This document shows positions 55,751-64,000 of a stretch of 64,000 nucleotides of DNA, piece by piece (the stretch's first letter is position 1; each line of letters begins with the position of its first letter). Below the pieces are notes generated by a model. That model searched no databases. It saw only the letters and a list, made by a program, of their open reading frames with translations, and had not been told where the DNA came from. This DNA is from Phytopseudomonas punonensis. Its GTDB lineage: Bacteria > Pseudomonadota > Gammaproteobacteria > Pseudomonadales > Pseudomonadaceae. The stretch covers positions 1,118,115-1,182,114 of the forward strand of contig NZ_FRBQ01000001.1 of assembly GCF_900142655.1 (NCBI RefSeq), read 5' to 3'. A program made the translations under genes and the position numbers.

Positions 55751-55756
55751 ATCTTG

Positions 55757-55784
55757 AAACGCCCCGCAAACGCGGGGCGTTTTG
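55757..55784 (+). terminator. engB intrinsic terminator
   Basis: ACGCCCCGC, AAAC, GCGGGGCGT followed by TTT; the stem has nine pairs and lies after the family A repeat. Confidence 0.8.
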
Positions 55785-55861
55785 CGTTGCGCTCTGCCGA
55801 GGAGCGGCTAGGCTCCAGGGAGGAATGGGTGAACTAGGGCTGCCGGCACTTTTCTGCAGGC

Positions 55862-55993
55862 AAAAAAAACCCCGAACTTCGTATGGGGAGGGAGAAGATC
55901 GGGGTTTAAGGGTCTGAACCGCTAGGGCGGGGCTCAGATGTCTGCCAACACTTAACACAACAAAGGAGCATCGAAGGGCTTTATGGGCCATTC
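55862..55993 (-). ncRNA. ersA: Small RNA ErsA
   Basis: In the 458-base engB-polA gap the minus strand carries an intrinsic terminator: stem AACCCCGA/TCGGGGTT (55906-55899 with 55875-55868), then a T-run of eight (55869-55862). Its 23-base loop is rich in U/C (TCTTCTCCCTCCCC), an anti-Shine-Dalgarno-like seed. A sigma-22-type promoter starts a transcript near 55993, giving about 132 nt, the size I recall for P. aeruginosa ErsA. That Hfq-dependent sRNA sits between the same two genes, answers envelope stress and represses algC. The start is inferred from promoter spacing. Confidence 0.85.
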
Positions 55994-55999
55994 GTAAAC

Positions 56000-56027
56000 T
56001 CTGACCGGGCGTCCAGAAGTAAAGTTC
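56000..56027 (-). promoter_or_regulatory. Sigma-22 (AlgU/RpoE)-type promoter of ErsA
   Basis: On the minus strand GAACTT (56027-56022), a 17-base spacer and TCAGA (56004-56000). GAACTT-N16/17-TCtGA is the AlgU consensus, so the -35 is perfect and the -10 differs by one base. Confidence 0.8.
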
Positions 56028-56051
56028 AGCGGCCCTTAGATTCCTTTGTTT

Positions 56052-56073
56052 GGTCTTAATAACCATTAAGACC
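56052..56073. other. Perfect inverted repeat between polA and ErsA
   Basis: GGTCTTAAT, AACC, ATTAAGACC: nine-pair arms with a four-base gap, 25 bases upstream of the ErsA -35 and 44 bases after the polA stop. It could be an operator for ErsA or a hairpin in the polA transcript. It has no T-run on either strand. Confidence 0.65.
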
Positions 56074-56117
56074 GCCCAGTACTAACTGATAACGGGACGC
56101 AGCAGCGCCCCGACAGA

Positions 56118-58991
56118 TCAGTGAGCTTCATCCCAGTTGTTGCCGACGCCGACTTCGACCAGCAGTGGTACATCGAGCTTCACGGTCTCGCCCATCAGCG
56201 GACGAATCTGCGCGCTAACCTGCTCGACCAGATCCTCGCGCACCTCCAGCACCAGTTCATCGTGCACCTGCAGGATCACCCGGGCGTCCAGCCCGGATTC
56301 GCTCAGCCACTCATCCACCGCCACCATGGCCTTCTTGATGATATCCGCTGCGGTGCCCTGCATCGGCGCGTTGATCGCCGTGCGCTCGGCACCGGCGCGC
56401 TCCTGCGGCCGGCTGGAGTTGATCGCCGGCAGGTACAGGCGACGGCCGAACAGAGTCTCCACGTAACCCTGCTCCGCCGCCTGGCGACGGGTACGGTCCA
56501 TGTACTCGCGCACGCCCGGGTAACGGGCGAAGTAGGTTTCGATATAGGCCTTGGCGGTCTTGTTGTCGACGCCGATGTCCTTGGCCAGCTTCTGCGCGCC
56601 CATGCCGTAGATCAGGCCAAAGTTGATTGCCTTGGCACTGCGGCGCTGATCGTTGGTGACCTGATCCAGCTCGACCTTGAATACTTCCGCAGCGGTCGCG
56701 GTGTGTACGTCGAGGTTGTCGCGGAAGGCGTTCATCAATCCTTCGTCGCGAGACAGGTGCGCCATGATGCGCAACTCGATCTGCGAATAGTCCGCCGCCA
56801 CCAGCTTGTAGCCCTTCGGCGCCACGAAGGCCTGGCGAATGCGCCGGCCCTCGGCGCTGCGGATCGGAATGTTCTGCAGGTTCGGGTCACTGGACGACAG
56901 CCGCCCGGTAGACGCCACGGCCTGTTGATAACTGGTGTGGATACGCCCGGTACGCGGGTTGATCTGCTCCGGCAGGCGATCGGTGTAAGTACTCTTGAGC
57001 TTGCTCAGGCTGCGGTACTGCATCAGCACCTTGGGCAGTTCGTAATCCTGCTCGGCCAGCTCGGCGAGCACCGCTTCGGCGGTCGAGGCCTGGCCCTTGG
57101 CGGTCTTGCTGATAATCGGCAAGCCGAGCTTTTCATAAAGGATGGCGCCGAGCTGCTTGGGCGAGCCGAGGTTGAACTCCTCCCCCGCCACTTCAAACGC
57201 CTGGCGCTCCAAGGCCACCAGCTTCTCGCCGAGTTCCCTGCTGTGCTCGCCGAGCAGCTTGGCGTCGACCAGCGCGCCATTGCGCTCGATACGCGCCAGC
57301 ACCGGCACCAGCGGGATCTCGATATCGCGCAGCACGCTGGCGACGCTCGGCTGTTGCTCCAGGCGGCTCCACAGATTCTGGTGCAGGCGCAGGGTCACGT
57401 CGGCATCTTCTGCGGCGTAAGGGCCGGCCTGTTCCAGAGCGATCTGGTCGAAGGTCAGCTGCTTGGCGCCCTTGCCGGCGATACCCTCGAAACGAATGGT
57501 GCTGTGCCCCAGGTACTTGAGCGACAGGCTGTCCATGTCGTGACGGGTGGCGGTGGAGTCCAGCACGTAGGATTCGAGCATGGTGTCGAACGCCACGCCC
57601 TGCACGTTGATCGGCGTGGTGGCATTGGCCAGTACGTTGATGTCGTATTTGGCGTGCTGGCCGACCTTGGCCTTGTTCGGGTCTTCGAGAATCGGCTTGA
57701 GCGCGCGCAGCACGGCATCGCGATCGAGCTGCTGCGGCACGCCCATATAGCTGTGCGCGACCGGCACATACACTGCCTCGCCGGCCTTGACCGCGAACGA
57801 TAGACCAACGAGCTGCGCCTGCTGGGCGTCGACGCTGGTGGTTTCGGTGTCGAAGGCGATCAGCTCGGCCTGCTTGAGGTCCTCCAACAGGGTATCGAAC
57901 TCGCCCTGCTCAAGAATCGTGCGGTACTCACCCGCGACCATGGTCGCCTGATCATCGGTCGCTGCCTGCTGTACGTCGGCGGCGGCTTCGACTGCCGGGA
58001 CTTCACCCTGTGCCTCGCCCGGCTCGCCACTGGCCGCCGCACTGAACAAGTCACCGGCCGGCGGCGCGAGTTCCAATTTGGCGGCCGACTTGGCTTTCGG
58101 CGCAGCGCTCTTGGTCTGGCGCAGCAGCTCGTCGAGCCAGCCTTTGAACTCCAGATCCTCGTAGAGCGGGCGCAGCACCTCGATATCCGGCTCGCCGGGC
58201 ATCAGTTGCGAGCAGTTCAGGTCCAGCGGCACATCCAGTTTGATGGTCGCCAGTTTGTAAGACAGATAAGCCATCTCACGGTGTTCTGCGAGCTTGGCGG
58301 GCAGCGTCTTGGCGCCACGAATCGGCAGGTCGGGCACCTTGTCGAGGTTGGCGTAGATCACGTCCAGGCCGCCGCCAATGCCGACCAGCAGGCCCAGCGC
58401 AGTCTTCTCGCCCACACCCGGCACGCCGGGAATGTTGTCGATCTTGTCGCCCATCAGCGCCAGGTAGTCGATGATCAGCTCAGGGCCGACGCCGAACTTC
58501 TCCTTCACACCCTCGATGTCGTAGACGCTGCCGGTCATGGTGTTGACCAGGGTGACGTGCTTGCAGACCAGCTGCGCCATGTCCTTGTCGCCGGTGGAAA
58601 TCACCACGTCGCGACCCTCGGCGGCGCTCTGCCGGGCCAGAGTGCCGATCACGTCGTCAGCTTCCACCCCTTCCACGCAAAGCAACGGTAGACCCAGACC
58701 GCGCACGCTGGCGTGCAGCGGCTCGACCTGCAGGCGCAACTCGTCGGGCATTGGCGGGCGGTTGGCCTTGTAGTCGGCGAACATTTCATCGCGAAAGGTG
58801 CCGCCTTTGGCATCGAAGACCACGGCGAAGGGGCTGTCCGGATACTGCCGGCGCAGGCTGCGCAGCATGTTCAGTACGCCCTTCACCGCGCCAGTGGGCA
58901 GGCCCTTGGAATTGGTCAGTGGCGGCAGGGCGTGAAAGGCGCGGTACAGATAAGAAGAACCGTCGACCAGGACGAGGGGAGCTTGGCTCAT
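56118..58991 (-). CDS. polA: DNA polymerase I
   Basis: A 957-residue enzyme for Okazaki-fragment maturation and repair. The 5'-3' nuclease domain is N-terminal ([46 protein letters not shown]). A charged Ala/Pro/Glu-rich linker follows. The 3'-5' exonuclease has FDTETTSVD, so proofreading residues remain. The polymerase has [29 protein letters not shown] and [11 protein letters not shown]. The frame continues upstream to 60242, but that part is antisense to thrB; the ATG at 58991 is the family start. Confidence 0.98.
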   Translation of the reverse strand: MSQAPLVLVDGSSYLYRAFHALPPLTNSKGLPTGAVKGVLNMLRSLRRQYPDSPFAVVFDAKGGTFRDEMFADYKANRPPMPDELRLQVEPLHASVRGLGLPLLCVEGVEADDVIGTLARQSAAEGRDVVISTGDKDMAQLVCKHVTLVNTMTGSVYDIEGVKEKFGVGPELIIDYLALMGDKIDNIPGVPGVGEKTALGLLVGIGGGLDVIYANLDKVPDLPIRGAKTLPAKLAEHREMAYLSYKLATIKLDVPLDLNCSQLMPGEPDIEVLRPLYEDLEFKGWLDELLRQTKSAAPKAKSAAKLELAPPAGDLFSAAASGEPGEAQGEVPAVEAAADVQQAATDDQATMVAGEYRTILEQGEFDTLLEDLKQAELIAFDTETTSVDAQQAQLVGLSFAVKAGEAVYVPVAHSYMGVPQQLDRDAVLRALKPILEDPNKAKVGQHAKYDINVLANATTPINVQGVAFDTMLESYVLDSTATRHDMDSLSLKYLGHSTIRFEGIAGKGAKQLTFDQIALEQAGPYAAEDADVTLRLHQNLWSRLEQQPSVASVLRDIEIPLVPVLARIERNGALVDAKLLGEHSRELGEKLVALERQAFEVAGEEFNLGSPKQLGAILYEKLGLPIISKTAKGQASTAEAVLAELAEQDYELPKVLMQYRSLSKLKSTYTDRLPEQINPRTGRIHTSYQQAVASTGRLSSSDPNLQNIPIRSAEGRRIRQAFVAPKGYKLVAADYSQIELRIMAHLSRDEGLMNAFRDNLDVHTATAAEVFKVELDQVTNDQRRSAKAINFGLIYGMGAQKLAKDIGVDNKTAKAYIETYFARYPGVREYMDRTRRQAAEQGYVETLFGRRLYLPAINSSRPQERAGAERTAINAPMQGTAADIIKKAMVAVDEWLSESGLDARVILQVHDELVLEVREDLVEQVSAQIRPLMGETVKLDVPLLVEVGVGNNWDEAH

Positions 58992-59066
58992 GAGGGCAAT
59001 CAACCTTTTCGGCGGGCGTGGCGCTAGAATACGCGGCACCGTTGATATCAAAGGGACAAGGTTACC

Positions 59067-59351
59067 ATGGGACCATTCAATCGCTTGATCCTGCTTGCCG
59101 TGCTGGCTGCCGTGCCGTTCGCCGCGCAGGCCAGTGATGCGCCCTCGGCCGAGCCCGATGTAACCATCCGCCAGGACGGCGACCGCACCGTGGAGGAGTA
59201 CCGGGTCAACGGCTTCCTCTACGCCATCAAGGTCACCCCCAAGGGTGGCAAACCCTATTTCCTGGTACGGGCCGACGGCAGCGACGGCAATTTCGTGCGT
59301 TCCGATTCGCCGGATATGTTGATTCCGGCCTGGGAAATCTTCAGCTGGTAA
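59067..59351 (+). CDS. DUF2782 exported protein
   Basis: A 94-residue protein with a signal peptide ([16 protein letters not shown], cut before SDAPS) and a small beta-rich domain ([39 protein letters not shown]). DUF2782 proteins of unknown function regularly lie between polA and thrB in Pseudomonas. It starts 75 bases from the divergent polA and precedes thrB by 12 bases, so the two are one operon. Confidence 0.9.
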   Translation: MGPFNRLILLAVLAAVPFAAQASDAPSAEPDVTIRQDGDRTVEEYRVNGFLYAIKVTPKGGKPYFLVRADGSDGNFVRSDSPDMLIPAWEIFSW

Positions 59352-59363
59352 GGCAGTCAATTC

Positions 59364-60314
59364 ATGTCGGTGTTCACCCCGCTGCAACGTCCGCAACTGG
59401 AAACCTTTCTCGCGCCTTACGGGCTCGGCCGCCTGCTCGACTTTCAGGGCATCGAGGCCGGTAGCGAGAACAGCAATTTCTTCGTCAGCCTGGAACAGGG
59501 CGAGTTCGTGCTCACCTTGATCGAGCGCGGGCCGAGCGAGGATCTGCCGTTCTTCATCGAGCTGCTCGATGTTCTCCACGAGGCAGGGCTGCCCGTTCCG
59601 TATGCCTTGCGCACTGACAACGACGAAGCGCTGCGCAGCCTGGCCGGCAAGCCGGCGCTGCTGCAACCGCGGCTGAGCGGCAAGCACGTGCGCGACGTCA
59701 ATGCCCAGCATTGCCATGAAGTGGGCGAGCTGCTGGCGCGCATTCACCTGGCGACCCGCGACCACCCGCTGCAGCGCAAGAGCGACCGCGGTCTGGAATG
59801 GATGCTGCGCGAGGGCAAGGTGCTGGCCACACACCAGACGCCGGAGGCCACCGCGCTGCTGGAAAGCGCGCTGGCGGAAATCGCCGCCGTGCAGGAGCAG
59901 GTGCGCAAACTGCCGCGCGCCAACCTGCACGCCGACTTGTTCCGCGACAACTGCATGTTCGAAGGCACCCACCTGAGCGGGGTGATCGACTTCTATAACG
60001 CCTGCTCGGGGCCGATGCTCTACGACCTGGCGATCACCGTGAACGACTGGTGCTCGGACGAACAAGGCCGCCTGGATGAAGCGCGCGCTCGCGCCGTGAT
60101 GGGCGCCTATGCCGCGCTGCGCCCGTTCACTGCCGCGGAAGCGGAAATCTGGCCAGCCATGCTGCGCATCGCCTGCGTGCGTTTCTGGCTGTCGCGCCTG
60201 ATCGCCGCCGAGGCCTTTGCCGGCCAGGACGTGCTGATCCACGATCCGGGCGAGTTCCAGCGCCGCCTGGCCGCACGCCAGCAGGTCAGCCTGACGTTGC
60301 CGTTCGCGCTTTAA
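59364..60314 (+). CDS. thrB: Homoserine kinase (choline-kinase-like, ThrB2 type)
   Basis: A 316-residue kinase phosphorylating homoserine for threonine synthesis. It belongs to the aminoglycoside-phosphotransferase/choline-kinase fold, not the GHMP fold of E. coli ThrB. The catalytic loop is [12 protein letters not shown], the metal Asp is in GVIDFYNAC, and SENSNFFV lies in the nucleotide loop. Together with ilvA it supplies the isoleucine route. Convergent with znuA. Confidence 0.95.
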   Translation: MSVFTPLQRPQLETFLAPYGLGRLLDFQGIEAGSENSNFFVSLEQGEFVLTLIERGPSEDLPFFIELLDVLHEAGLPVPYALRTDNDEALRSLAGKPALLQPRLSGKHVRDVNAQHCHEVGELLARIHLATRDHPLQRKSDRGLEWMLREGKVLATHQTPEATALLESALAEIAAVQEQVRKLPRANLHADLFRDNCMFEGTHLSGVIDFYNACSGPMLYDLAITVNDWCSDEQGRLDEARARAVMGAYAALRPFTAAEAEIWPAMLRIACVRFWLSRLIAAEAFAGQDVLIHDPGEFQRRLAARQQVSLTLPFAL

Positions 60315-60379
60315 GCTCTCCGGCAGAACGTTCGCTGATCGCTGGCAAGCGTTCTGCCTGGTCTGTTCACGACTATGCC

Positions 60380-61351
60380 TTAAAGCTTACCGAGGCAGGC
60401 GCTGAACCCATCGGCAAGGTTCTGCAGCATGCCCTCGTAACCGCTTGCACTGACAGGCACTACGGCGCCCATAGCATCCAGCTCGGCCAGCGTTGCTGGC
60501 AGACCGGCGGTCAGCGTTTCCGCCAGGCGTGGGCGCAGCGGCGGCTCGCTGAACACGCAGCTGGGCCCGACTTCCTGCAAGCGCTCACGCATGGCCGCCA
60601 CATGGCGAGCACCCGGCTGAACCTCGCTGGCCACGCTGAATACGCCGACATGCTTGAGGCCATAGGCAGACTCGAAGTAGTCGAACGCTTCGTGGAACAC
60701 GAAGAACGGTTTGCCGGCCAACGGCTCCAGCTGGGCCTGCAGACGCGGCTCCAGAGAGTCCAGACGCTTGCCGAACGATTCGAGGTTGGCGGCGTAACGC
60801 GGCGCATTGGCCGGGTCGGCTTCTCTCAGGTCAGCCGCCATGCGCGCGGCAATCACCCGCGCATTGGCTGCGGACAACCAGAGGTGGGCATCCAGGCTGC
60901 CGGGGCGATGGTCATGGTCATGCTCGTCGGCCGGCTCCTGCGCATGCGCTGCATCGTGATCGTGATCGTGATCGTGATCGTGATCGTGGCCATGCTCCTC
61001 GCCGAAATGCCGCAGCGTCATGCCCGGCAAGCTCTGCACGGCTACGCTGGGCTTCTCTCGGGTGGCCAGCACGCGGGGCATGAAGCTCTCCATGTCCGGG
61101 CCGATCCAGTAAACCAGGTCGACTTCCTGCACCCGGCGCATGTCGGAAGGCCGCAGCGCGTAATTATGCGGCGACGCGCCCGGCGGCAGCAGCGCTTCAG
61201 GCTCGCCGACGCCGTCCTGCACGGCCGCGGCAATCAGTTGCAACGGTTTGATGCTGGTCAGCACACGCACCTCGGCATGGGCGGCGCCTGCAGCGATGAA
61301 TAGAGCGCAGGAAAGAATCAGAGACGCGGGAGAAAACAGGCGCGGCAACAT
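60380..61351 (-). CDS. znuA: Zinc ABC transporter substrate-binding protein
   Basis: A 323-residue periplasmic zinc-binding protein of cluster A-I. The signal peptide ends FIAAGAAHA before EVRV. Metal ligands are in [28 protein letters not shown] and [12 protein letters not shown]. Between the first two lies the ZnuA-type flexible loop with six His-Asp repeats and more His, which captures zinc. The start ATG at 61351 is chosen over a TTG two codons upstream. It is divergent from zur-znuCB behind Zur boxes. Confidence 0.96.
   Translation of the reverse strand: MLPRLFSPASLILSCALFIAAGAAHAEVRVLTSIKPLQLIAAAVQDGVGEPEALLPPGASPHNYALRPSDMRRVQEVDLVYWIGPDMESFMPRVLATREKPSVAVQSLPGMTLRHFGEEHGHDHDHDHDHDHDAAHAQEPADEHDHDHRPGSLDAHLWLSAANARVIAARMAADLREADPANAPRYAANLESFGKRLDSLEPRLQAQLEPLAGKPFFVFHEAFDYFESAYGLKHVGVFSVASEVQPGARHVAAMRERLQEVGPSCVFSEPPLRPRLAETLTAGLPATLAELDAMGAVVPVSASGYEGMLQNLADGFSACLGKL
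60953..60988. repeat. Hexanucleotide tandem repeat (ATCGTG)6 within znuA
   Basis: Six perfect copies of ATCGTG on the plus strand encode (His-Asp)6 of the ZnuA zinc loop on the minus strand. As each unit is two codons, slippage would change loop length without a frameshift. Confidence 0.95.
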
Positions 61352-61381
61352 AGGCAAAGGATTCGGTAATCAGCAAGCGGG

Positions 61382-61396
61382 GTAATACAATAACAT
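61382..61396. promoter_or_regulatory. Candidate Zur box near znuA
   Basis: GTAATACAATAACAT matches the enteric Zur-box core GTTATAATATAACAT at 12 of 15 positions. It lies 30 bases upstream of the znuA start. Confidence 0.65.
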
Positions 61397-61487
61397 CTCT
61401 TTCGTTATTGGTGATGTCACTTGTCGAGCCGCCGCAGCCTGGATATCGGCTGGCTGTCCGCCACGCGTGGCATCATGCGGCCGATGC

Positions 61488-61502
61488 GTAATAGAATAAC
61501 GT
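61488..61502. promoter_or_regulatory. Candidate Zur box near zur
   Basis: GTAATAGAATAACGT shares GTAATA-AATAAC with the box near znuA and lies 22 bases before the zur ATG, so Zur may repress its own operon as well as znuA. The two boxes are 91 bases apart. Confidence 0.65.
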
Positions 61503-61524
61503 CCTACGCTTCGAGGCCCTTGCC

Positions 61525-62025
61525 ATGTACAAACCCGTCAGCGTCGTGCCGCCACTGGCATCGCGCCCCCATGATCACTCCCATTGCGTCAGCCATGCGC
61601 TGGCCGAAGCCGAGGCCATCTGCGCACGCCAGGGCCTGCGCCTGACCGCCCTGCGCAAGCGCGTGCTGGAGCTGGTTTGGGCCAGCCACAAGCCGCTGGG
61701 CGCTTATGACATTCTCGGTGTGCTCAGCGAAGAAGACGGCCGCCGCGCCGCGCCACCCACCGTCTACCGCGCACTGGATTTCCTGCTGGAAAACGGCCTG
61801 GTGCATCGCATCGCATCGCTCAACGCCTTTGTCGGCTGCAGCCACCCGGCGCACGCACACCAGAGCCAGTTTCTGATCTGCCGCAACTGCAGCGCTGCCG
61901 TGGAGCTGGAGCAGACTGCCATCAGCGATGCCATCGTGCGCGGCGCCAAGGGCGTCGGCTTCGTGGTGGAAAGCCAGACCGTTGAAGTCGTCGGCCTGTG
62001 CGCAGGCTGCCAAGGCAGCAAATGA
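61525..62025 (+). CDS. zur: Zinc uptake regulator (Fur family)
   Basis: A 166-residue Fur-family repressor. The winged helix includes [21 protein letters not shown] and [15 protein letters not shown]. Zinc sites are suggested by the N-terminal [11 protein letters not shown], the [14 protein letters not shown] stretch, and two CxxC pairs (CRNC, CAGC) for structural zinc. With zinc bound it should repress znuA and zur-znuCB. In P. aeruginosa the same gene is also called np20. Its stop overlaps the znuC start (ATGA). Confidence 0.96.
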   Translation: MYKPVSVVPPLASRPHDHSHCVSHALAEAEAICARQGLRLTALRKRVLELVWASHKPLGAYDILGVLSEEDGRRAAPPTVYRALDFLLENGLVHRIASLNAFVGCSHPAHAHQSQFLICRNCSAAVELEQTAISDAIVRGAKGVGFVVESQTVEVVGLCAGCQGSK

Positions 62026-62822
62026 GCGACGCACTGATTCGCCTCGAAGGCGTGACTGTCGGTTTCTCCGGGCAAACCGTGCTGGACAAGGTTGAGCTGA
62101 CCATCAAGCCGGGCGAGATCGTCACGCTGATCGGCCCCAACGGCGCCGGCAAGACCACCCTGGTGCGCGCCGTGCTCGGCCTGCTCAAGCAGGATACCGG
62201 CAGCGTTTGGCGCAAGCCGAAATTGCGTATCGGCTATATGCCGCAGAAGCTGCATGTCGACCCAACCCTGCCGCTCAGCGTATTGCGCTTCCTGCGCCTG
62301 GTGCCCGGAGTTGACCGGGCGCGCGCTCAGGCGGCATTGGCTGAAGTCGGCGCCAGCCAGGTGCTCGACAGCCCTCTGCAGGGCATCTCCGGCGGCGAAC
62401 TGCAGCGTGTGCTGCTGGCCCGCGCCCTGCTGCGCGAGCCCGAACTGCTGGTACTCGATGAGCCGGTGCAAGGTGTCGACGTGGCTGGCCAGGCCGAACT
62501 GTACCGCCTGATCACCCGCCTGCGTGACCGCCACGGTTGCGGCGTGCTGATGGTCTCCCACGACCTGCACCTGGTGATGAGCACAACCGATCAGGTGGTG
62601 TGCTTGAACCGCCACGTATGCTGCTCGGGCCACCCGGAGCAGGTCAGCTTCGATCCGGCCTTTGTCGAGCTGTTTGGCCGCGACGCCCAGAGCCTGGCGG
62701 TCTATCACCACCATCACGACCATGAGCACGACCTCACTGGCGGCGTGGTCAGCGACAAACCCGGCCTGACCATCCATGGCCCGGTCCCTCACGTACATGG
62801 AGACGGCTGCAAGCATGGCTGA
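62022..62822 (+). CDS. znuC: Zinc ABC transporter ATP-binding protein
   Basis: A 266-residue ABC ATPase. Walker A is GPNGAGKTT, the signature is SGGELQRV, Walker B is [12 protein letters not shown], and the switch His is in [10 protein letters not shown]. The C-terminal tail is His-rich ([10 protein letters not shown]), usual in ZnuC and possibly a cytosolic zinc sensor. It overlaps zur (4 bases) and znuB (8 bases), so the three are translated together. Confidence 0.97.
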   Translation: MSDALIRLEGVTVGFSGQTVLDKVELTIKPGEIVTLIGPNGAGKTTLVRAVLGLLKQDTGSVWRKPKLRIGYMPQKLHVDPTLPLSVLRFLRLVPGVDRARAQAALAEVGASQVLDSPLQGISGGELQRVLLARALLREPELLVLDEPVQGVDVAGQAELYRLITRLRDRHGCGVLMVSHDLHLVMSTTDQVVCLNRHVCCSGHPEQVSFDPAFVELFGRDAQSLAVYHHHHDHEHDLTGGVVSDKPGLTIHGPVPHVHGDGCKHG

Positions 62823-63603
62823 TTTTCTTCTCAACGCCCTGCTCGCCGGCCTCGCCCTGGCGCTGGTCGCCGGCCCGCTGGGCTCCTTCGTGGTGTGGCG
62901 GCGCATGGCCTATTTTGGCGACACCCTTTCTCACGCAGCGCTGCTCGGCGTGGCGCTGGGCCTGATGCTGGATGTCAGCCCAACCTTTGCGGTGACCGTC
63001 GGCTGCGTGCTGCTAGCGATCCTGCTGGTCACCCTGCAGACCCGCCAGCCGCTGGCCAGCGATACGCTGCTCGGCATCCTCGCCCACAGCACGCTGTCGC
63101 TGGGCCTGGTGGTGCTGAGCTTCATGCGTGACGTGCGCATCGACCTGATGGGCTACCTGTTTGGCGACCTGCTCGCCGTCAGCCCCACCGACTTGGCATG
63201 GATTCTGGCCGGTAGCGCGCTGGTGCTGGTGCTGCTGGTGCTGATGTGGCGTCCGCTGCTGGCGATTACCGTGCACGAAGAACTGGCCAGGGTCGAAGGC
63301 CTGCCCGTGGCCGCCATTCGCCTGGGCCTGATGCTGCTGATCGCCATCGTTATCGCCGTGGCGATGAAGATTGTCGGCGTGCTGCTGATCACCTCGTTGC
63401 TGATCATCCCCGCCGCCGCCGCCCAGCGCCACGCCCGTACGCCGGAACAAATGGCTTTTGGCGCCAGCCTGCTGGGAATCGTGGCGGTGTGCTGCGGTCT
63501 GAGTCTGTCCTGGTTCAAGGACACGCCCGCCGGCCCATCGATCGTCGTGTCAGCCGCCAGCCTGTTCCTGCTGAGCTTTTTGCTGCCGCGCCGCAGGGTG
63601 TGA
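62815..63603 (+). CDS. znuB: Zinc ABC transporter permease
   Basis: A 262-residue inner-membrane permease of the ABC-3 family with about eight spans: [20 protein letters not shown], the [20 protein letters not shown] segment contacting the ATPase, and [20 protein letters not shown]. With ZnuA and ZnuC it imports zinc under scarcity. Confidence 0.97.
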   Translation: MADFLLNALLAGLALALVAGPLGSFVVWRRMAYFGDTLSHAALLGVALGLMLDVSPTFAVTVGCVLLAILLVTLQTRQPLASDTLLGILAHSTLSLGLVVLSFMRDVRIDLMGYLFGDLLAVSPTDLAWILAGSALVLVLLVLMWRPLLAITVHEELARVEGLPVAAIRLGLMLLIAIVIAVAMKIVGVLLITSLLIIPAAAAQRHARTPEQMAFGASLLGIVAVCCGLSLSWFKDTPAGPSIVVSAASLFLLSFLLPRRRV

Positions 63604-63676
63604 GCCGTCATATTTGGTGGCCCATCGGGCGCCGTGTAGAATTGCGTATTTTTTGCACAGATCGAGACTCGCAGTC

Positions 63677-64000
63677 ATGACATCGTTTCCTTTACGCTGC
63701 GTTGCCCTGGCCATGCTGGCTCTGCTGACCGTTGGCTGCCAGAGCCGCGAAGCGGCCGATCCAACTCCGGTTGCCGTGGTCGCAGCGCCCACTCCGCAGG
63801 AGCAGTTCGACGACTACCTCGCCGAAGGCCTGCTCGCCGAAGCCGAGACGCAGCTCGCGACCCTGCAGGAAAGTGGCGACCCTGCCGCGTTGCTGCAGGC
63901 TCAGCGACAGCTTTCTGAGGCCTACCTGCAGGAAGGCCAGAAGGCGCTGGAAGGCGGTGACCTCGACAAGGCGGCCAAATCTCTGGCCCATGCCCGCACC
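63677..64000 (+). CDS. Lipoprotein, N-terminal fragment
   Basis: 108 codons run to the window edge without a stop. A lipoprotein signal (LALAMLALLTVGC, lipobox TVGC) is followed by a Pro/Ala linker and a helical, Gln/Glu-rich region (FDDYLAEGLLAEAETQLATL; QLSEAYLQEGQKALEGGDLD) that looks like helical-hairpin (TPR-like) repeats. It lies 73 bases after znuB and may be co-regulated. Function unknown. Confidence 0.8.
   Translation, partial: MTSFPLRCVALAMLALLTVGCQSREAADPTPVAVVAAPTPQEQFDDYLAEGLLAEAETQLATLQESGDPAALLQAQRQLSEAYLQEGQKALEGGDLDKAAKSLAHART

Noticed and set aside
55862..55993. Terminator-like stem considered as the engB terminator
   Set aside because: The T-run is on the minus strand, and engB has its own terminator at 55757-55784; the structure fits the ErsA 3' end.
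56121..57803. 560-residue frame antisense to polA
   Set aside because: It lies wholly over the polymerase and exonuclease domains, is rich in His/Gln/Arg and has no family features.
58992..60242. N-terminal extension of polA to a 1374-residue product
   Set aside because: The extra part is antisense to DUF2782 and thrB; the conserved PolA N-terminus begins at 58991.
60953..60988. Tandem repeats considered as a CRISPR-like array
   Set aside because: The unit is six bases without spacers and encodes the His-Asp loop of ZnuA.

Overview
The window is a gene-dense, GC-rich stretch of a gammaproteobacterial chromosome. From protein similarity and gene order I place it in Pseudomonas. The markers are serA with a divergent FAD-linked D-2-hydroxyglutarate dehydrogenase, ilvA-rpiA, lgt-thyA, ptsP-rppH, rpmBG, radC/coaBC-dut-algC-argB, engB-ErsA-polA and znuA/zur-znuCB. 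From memory, in P. aeruginosa these blocks lie on either side of the replication origin, so the window looks like origin-proximal core genome with local rearrangement. No insertion sequence, prophage, CRISPR array, tRNA or rRNA gene is visible. Apart from the two genes cut by the window edges, every gene reads through intact.

Region by region: 1-9.4 kb holds the end of a TonB-dependent receptor, the taurine operon tauABCD (minus strand), an orphan SMI1/KNR4 protein, a xanthine/uracil permease, a YitT membrane protein, folA and glpQ. From 9.4 to 12.9 kb lies a coupled DUF2868-DUF3482 membrane/GTPase module with two small genes and a cupin. From 13 to 19 kb come an EamA exporter with a divergent LysR regulator, thyA-lgt-TauE/SafE and an NRDE protein. 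From 19.3 to 22.9 kb are ptsP-rppH and a HAD phosphatase. From 23.6 to 28.3 kb four signalling genes (two sensor kinases, two receivers) are joined by ATGA overlaps. From 28.3 to 36.9 kb are ilvA, rpiA, the calcium-response pair carP/carO, the D-2-hydroxyglutarate/serine cluster and an EF-Tu-type prolyl hydroxylase. From 37 to 46 kb are exported or hydrolytic proteins including an HacB-like N-terminal nucleophile acylase, then rpmBG, a peptide-type binding protein and radC. From 45.2 to 50.4 kb runs coaBC-dut-algC-argB. From 50.7 to 53.9 kb is a TRAP transporter. From 54 kb to the end are a hexose-6-P mutarotase, engB, the sRNA ErsA, polA, thrB, the zinc-uptake regulon and a truncated lipoprotein gene.

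Regulatory structure is readable at several points. A sigma-22-like promoter lies 132 nt from an intrinsic terminator and defines ErsA between engB and polA. Two Zur-box-like sequences lie between znuA and zur. An intrinsic terminator sits inside the tau operon between tauA and tauB. Bidirectional terminators separate most convergent gene pairs. At least three families of short dispersed palindromic repeats occupy the gaps, and one is a 115-126 bp MITE-like element whose two copies sit at the same distance from the stop codon of unrelated genes.

The least explained items are the four-gene phosphorelay, the DUF2868/DUF3482 module with its bridging 18-codon reading frame, the membrane-anchored N-terminal half of AlgC, and the repeat families.
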